54,281 nucleotides of DNA, from contig QNFP01000002.1 of assembly GCA_003645535.1 (NCBI GenBank), positions 1 through 54,281 of the forward strand. The letters are read 5' to 3'. This stretch comes from Gammaproteobacteria bacterium. Lineage in GTDB: Bacteria > Pseudomonadota > Gammaproteobacteria > Pseudomonadales > Porticoccaceae. The position numbers were made by a program, and so were the translations under genes. The notes under the pieces are model-generated. The model did no database searches. It was not told where the DNA came from and saw nothing but the letters and a program-made list of their open reading frames with translations. Below, one piece after another: positions 52,251 through 54,281 of this stretch (position 1 is the stretch's first letter; the number at the start of each line of letters is the position of its first letter).

Positions 52251-53075
52251 ATGGCAGATGGTAAATTGTTGTCTGTTCGTGCGCTGTGGTGTCTTGTTGT
52301 AGTGCTGACAGCTGCAATGTTGTTTGCCTGCGGCCATAATCCGGCACCAGTAAGTAGTCGGCAACCACCACCGGATGAACGGATAAATTATCATCTCGTG
52401 GTATCCGGTGACACGCTATTTGCTATTGCCTGGCGTTATGAGAAAGATATGCTGTCGCTGGCCAGAGCCAACAACCTGGTGCCCCCTTATAAGATTCTTG
52501 TCGGCCAACGTCTAACTCTTAATACTTTGAATGCCCCGCCTGTAAGGCGTTCGGTAGCTAAGCCTGCGCCGGTGCCAGGCCAGAGGGCTGACACTACTAC
52601 GCCAGGCAGTAGTAAAAAAGCCCACGATACAGACCGCGCCGCCATTGCGACAGGCAGCACAAATAAACCCAAAGCGACGCCTAAACGCAAACATTTACCT
52701 GCTGGAAAACTAAAGTGGCGCTGGCCAGTAAAGGGTGCGGTGACACGGCAATATGACGCCGGGCGAGTGTTTAAGGGTTTAAATATTCAGTCGGTATCAG
52801 GTCGTTCGGTGAGTGCAGCAGCGCCTGGAACGGTGGTTTATGCCGGTAGTGGTTTGCGTGGCTATGGCAAACTTATCATTATTAAACACAATGATATTTA
52901 TCTGAGTGCCTATGCGCATAACAGGATATTGTCGGTGCGAGAGGGGGACACCCTGAAAGGAGGGGCGGAGATAGCAAAAATTGGTGGCGATCCCAATAAT
53001 AGCGGTCGACTCTATTTTGAAATTCGCAAGAATGGTATCCCGGTCGATCCGCTGCGCCTGATGCCGAGACAATAA
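52251..53075 (+). CDS. nlpD: Murein hydrolase activator NlpD (lipoprotein)
   Basis: A 274-residue outer-membrane lipoprotein. The ATG at 52251 gives a lipoprotein signal ending MLFAC. A LysM domain (YHLVVSGDTLFAIAWRYEKD to GQRLTL, about residues 46-90) is followed by a basic Pro/Ser/Thr-rich linker. The C-terminal M23 domain is degenerate: KGLNIQS lacks the metal-ligand aspartate and LYFEIR replaces the usual LHFEIR histidine. As in E. coli NlpD, it should activate an amidase (AmiC) rather than cut peptidoglycan itself. The frame is open upstream to 52194, overlapping the DUF368 gene. The rpoS promoter usually lies within nlpD. Confidence 0.93.
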   Translation: MADGKLLSVRALWCLVVVLTAAMLFACGHNPAPVSSRQPPPDERINYHLVVSGDTLFAIAWRYEKDMLSLARANNLVPPYKILVGQRLTLNTLNAPPVRRSVAKPAPVPGQRADTTTPGSSKKAHDTDRAAIATGSTNKPKATPKRKHLPAGKLKWRWPVKGAVTRQYDAGRVFKGLNIQSVSGRSVSAAAPGTVVYAGSGLRGYGKLIIIKHNDIYLSAYAHNRILSVREGDTLKGGAEIAKIGGDPNNSGRLYFEIRKNGIPVDPLRLMPRQ

Positions 53076-53077
53076 AG

Positions 53078-53123
53078 CTTTAATCACCCATTAAAGTCGA
53101 GAGTTGATCAAAGAGTTGATTGA
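53078..53123. other. Hairpin and 12-bp repeats in the nlpD-rpoS gap
   Basis: A perfect 7-bp stem (CTTTAAT/ATTAAAG with CACCC loop, 53078-53096) lies directly after nlpD, without a T-run. It is followed by a 12-bp direct repeat AGAGTTGATCAA/AGAGTTGATTGA (53100-53123). The role is unknown. Confidence 0.45.
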
Positions 53124-53205
53124 GTCAAATCAAAAAAACTAGTTGATATATTTTAAATAAAGTGCTTGCGCGACCATGATTAAAGTGGCACGGTGCTTCC
53201 AATGC

Positions 53206-53223
53206 GTTGCGTAGATACGCAAC
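53206..53223 (+). promoter_or_regulatory. Perfect hairpin just upstream of the rpoS ribosome binding site
   Basis: GTTGCGT AGAT ACGCAAC forms a 7-bp stem with a 4-base loop. It ends 12 bases before the AGGGAGG ribosome binding site (53236-53242) and 24 bases before the ATG. It could influence rpoS translation or be a protein-binding palindrome; neither is shown by sequence alone. Confidence 0.5.
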
Positions 53224-53247
53224 AAAACGCAGTATAGGGAGGCAACT

Positions 53248-54225
53248 ATGTCATTAGATATGGAAGCCAGAGGGTCGCACGATAATACTTCAGGTAATTC
53301 CTCAGGTAATAAGTTAGGTCATAAGTTAGGTGATACTACAGCTAATACTTTGGGTAAGACTTTAGGCAAAGTAACCAAAGGCAAGACCGAGCGCAGTATC
53401 GACGTTGCTGGGCTGTATCTGAAGGAAATCGGTTACACGCCCCTGTTGTCGGCACAGGAAGAGGTTCACTATGCGAGCTTGGCCCGTAATGGTGATGAGG
53501 CATCTCGCCAGCGGATGATCGAAAGTAACTTACGCCTGGTAGTCAAAATCGCTCGTCGTTATGTCAATCGCGGTCTTAGCCTGCTCGATTTGATAGAAGA
53601 AGGCAATCTGGGCCTGATTCGTGCTGTAGAAAAATTTAATCCTGATCTTGGCTTTCGTTTCTCAACCTACGCTACCTGGTGGATTCGCCAGAATATAGAG
53701 CGTGGCCTGATGAATCAGACGCGAACCATTCGCCTGCCTGTTCATATAGTTAAGGAATTGAACCAGTGCTTAAGGATGTCTCGTCAATTGGCTCAAAAGC
53801 TCAATCACAATCCTTCTGCGCGGGAAATAGCGGAGCAGCTGGACAAGAAGCCCGGTGATGTATCAAAAATAATGCGGCTCAATGAAAGAGTGAGCTCAGT
53901 AGATATTGCCAGTGGCGGGGATGACAAAACTCTACTCGACTCCATTGTCGATAGTAACGGTGCGCGTCCGGAGACGATAGTCGAAAACGAAGATATGAAC
54001 GTTATTCTCGATGGCTTGCTCGATCGCCTCACGGCTAAACAACAGGAAGTGCTGTCACGCCGTTTCGGTTTGCGGGGTTATGACACATCAACACTTGAGC
54101 AGGTAGGCGAGGCTGTGGGCCTGACTCGAGAACGGGTCAGGCAAATACAAATTGAGGCTTTGACGATACTGCGCGGCGTCCTGCAAAGACAGGGCATTGA
54201 TGGCGACGTACTGTTTGGTGAATGA
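53248..54225 (+). CDS. rpoS: RNA polymerase sigma factor RpoS
   Basis: A 325-residue sigma-70 family protein, the stationary-phase and general-stress factor. Region 1.2 starts [17 protein letters not shown]. Region 2 has [17 protein letters not shown] and [19 protein letters not shown], region 3 has [17 protein letters not shown] and region 4 has [16 protein letters not shown]. The place after nlpD settles it as RpoS rather than RpoD. The N-terminal 40 residues are unusual: seven tetrapeptide repeats (residues 13-40, pattern N-T/K-S/L-G) encoded by 12-bp tandem DNA. AGGGAGG precedes the ATG. Confidence 0.95.
   Translation: MSLDMEARGSHDNTSGNSSGNKLGHKLGDTTANTLGKTLGKVTKGKTERSIDVAGLYLKEIGYTPLLSAQEEVHYASLARNGDEASRQRMIESNLRLVVKIARRYVNRGLSLLDLIEEGNLGLIRAVEKFNPDLGFRFSTYATWWIRQNIERGLMNQTRTIRLPVHIVKELNQCLRMSRQLAQKLNHNPSAREIAEQLDKKPGDVSKIMRLNERVSSVDIASGGDDKTLLDSIVDSNGARPETIVENEDMNVILDGLLDRLTAKQQEVLSRRFGLRGYDTSTLEQVGEAVGLTRERVRQIQIEALTILRGVLQRQGIDGDVLFGE
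53284..53367 (+). repeat. 12-bp tandem array inside the rpoS 5' coding end
   Basis: Seven consecutive 12-bp units: AATACTTCAGGT, AATTCCTCAGGT, AATAAGTTAGGT, CATAAGTTAGGT, GATACTACAGCT, AATACTTTGGGT, AAGACTTTAGGC. They are in frame and encode [24 protein letters not shown] and KTLG. Confidence 0.9.
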
Positions 54226-54281
54226 TTACCCTGACTATTACCCTAACTATTAGCCCTAACTATTAGCCCTAACTATTAGCC
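54225..54281 (+). repeat. 12/13-bp tandem array starting at the rpoS stop codon
   Basis: ATTACCCTGACT (54225), ATTACCCTAACT (54237), ATTAGCCCTAACT (54249), ATTAGCCCTAACT (54262) and ATTAGCC (54275) run off the window end. The first base is the last base of the rpoS TGA. Total copy number is unknown. Confidence 0.9.

Noticed and set aside
52251-53075. Active M23 peptidase
   Set aside because: Metal-ligand residues are replaced exactly as in NlpD activators, so catalytic activity is not expected.
54225-54281. CRISPR array or true telomere repeat
   Set aside because: Units are 12-13 bp with no spacers, and the array follows a normal chromosomal gene; a telomere would need evidence of a linear end.

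Overview
This window is an ordinary-looking piece of a gammaproteobacterial chromosome. About 45 genes are packed tightly, with gene orders classical for Pseudomonadales/Cellvibrionales-like bacteria: dapA-bamC-MBL-purC; map // rpsB-tsf-pyrH-frr-uppS-cdsA-dxr-rseP-bamA-skp-lpxD-fabZ-lpxA-lpxB-rnhB-dnaE-accA-tilS-pyrG-kdsA-eno-ftsB-ispD-ispF-truD-pcm-nlpD-rpoS. Base composition is moderate. The Lpx/Bam/Kds genes show a diderm envelope with lipid A. FabV, a long (344 aa) DapD, DUF2789 and a Baeyer-Villiger-type monooxygenase suggest a Pseudomonas-related or marine (Cellvibrionales-like) lineage. The species cannot be named from this sequence alone.

Layout. 1-3143 is a small catabolic-looking stretch: the end of a flavin monooxygenase, then an isopropylmalate-dehydrogenase-like enzyme coupled to a TauD-type dioxygenase. 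3220-5090 (minus) holds a glycosyltransferase-like gene coupled to miaE. 5207-7662 holds fabV, an MBL hydrolase and a DUF2789 gene. 7820-11449 is the dapA operon. 11450-13261 is a sparse, AT-richer stretch with two lipoprotein genes. 13298-22438 carries rsmJ and then a minus-strand lysine/DAP and nitrogen-sensing block: dapE, dapD, an ArsC-like gene, nth, dapC, glnD and map. 22846-54225 is one long plus-strand run for translation, envelope biogenesis, isoprenoid precursors, lipid A, replication, CTP synthesis and stress sigma factor.

The genes are functionally coherent. DapA, DapD, DapC and DapE make diaminopimelate for peptidoglycan. Dxr, IspD, IspF and UppS make undecaprenyl phosphate, and the DUF368 protein probably recycles it. 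LpxD/FabZ/LpxA/LpxB with KdsA and PyrG feed lipid A and Kdo. BamA, BamC, Skp and RseP build and survey the outer membrane.

The most unusual signal is not a gene. Short degenerate tandem repeats (periods 12, 13, 15, 17 and 22 bp) sit exactly on gene edges: before DUF2789, over the dapA start, before pyrG, after tauD, inside the start of rpoS, and from the rpoS stop codon to the window end. At dapA the repeat has duplicated the start region. The result is a 21-codon leader ORF with its own Shine-Dalgarno, whose stop codon directly abuts the dapA ATG. In rpoS a 12-bp array encodes seven tetrapeptides at the N-terminus. The surE gene usually found between truD and pcm is absent, and a DUF368 gene lies between pcm and nlpD.
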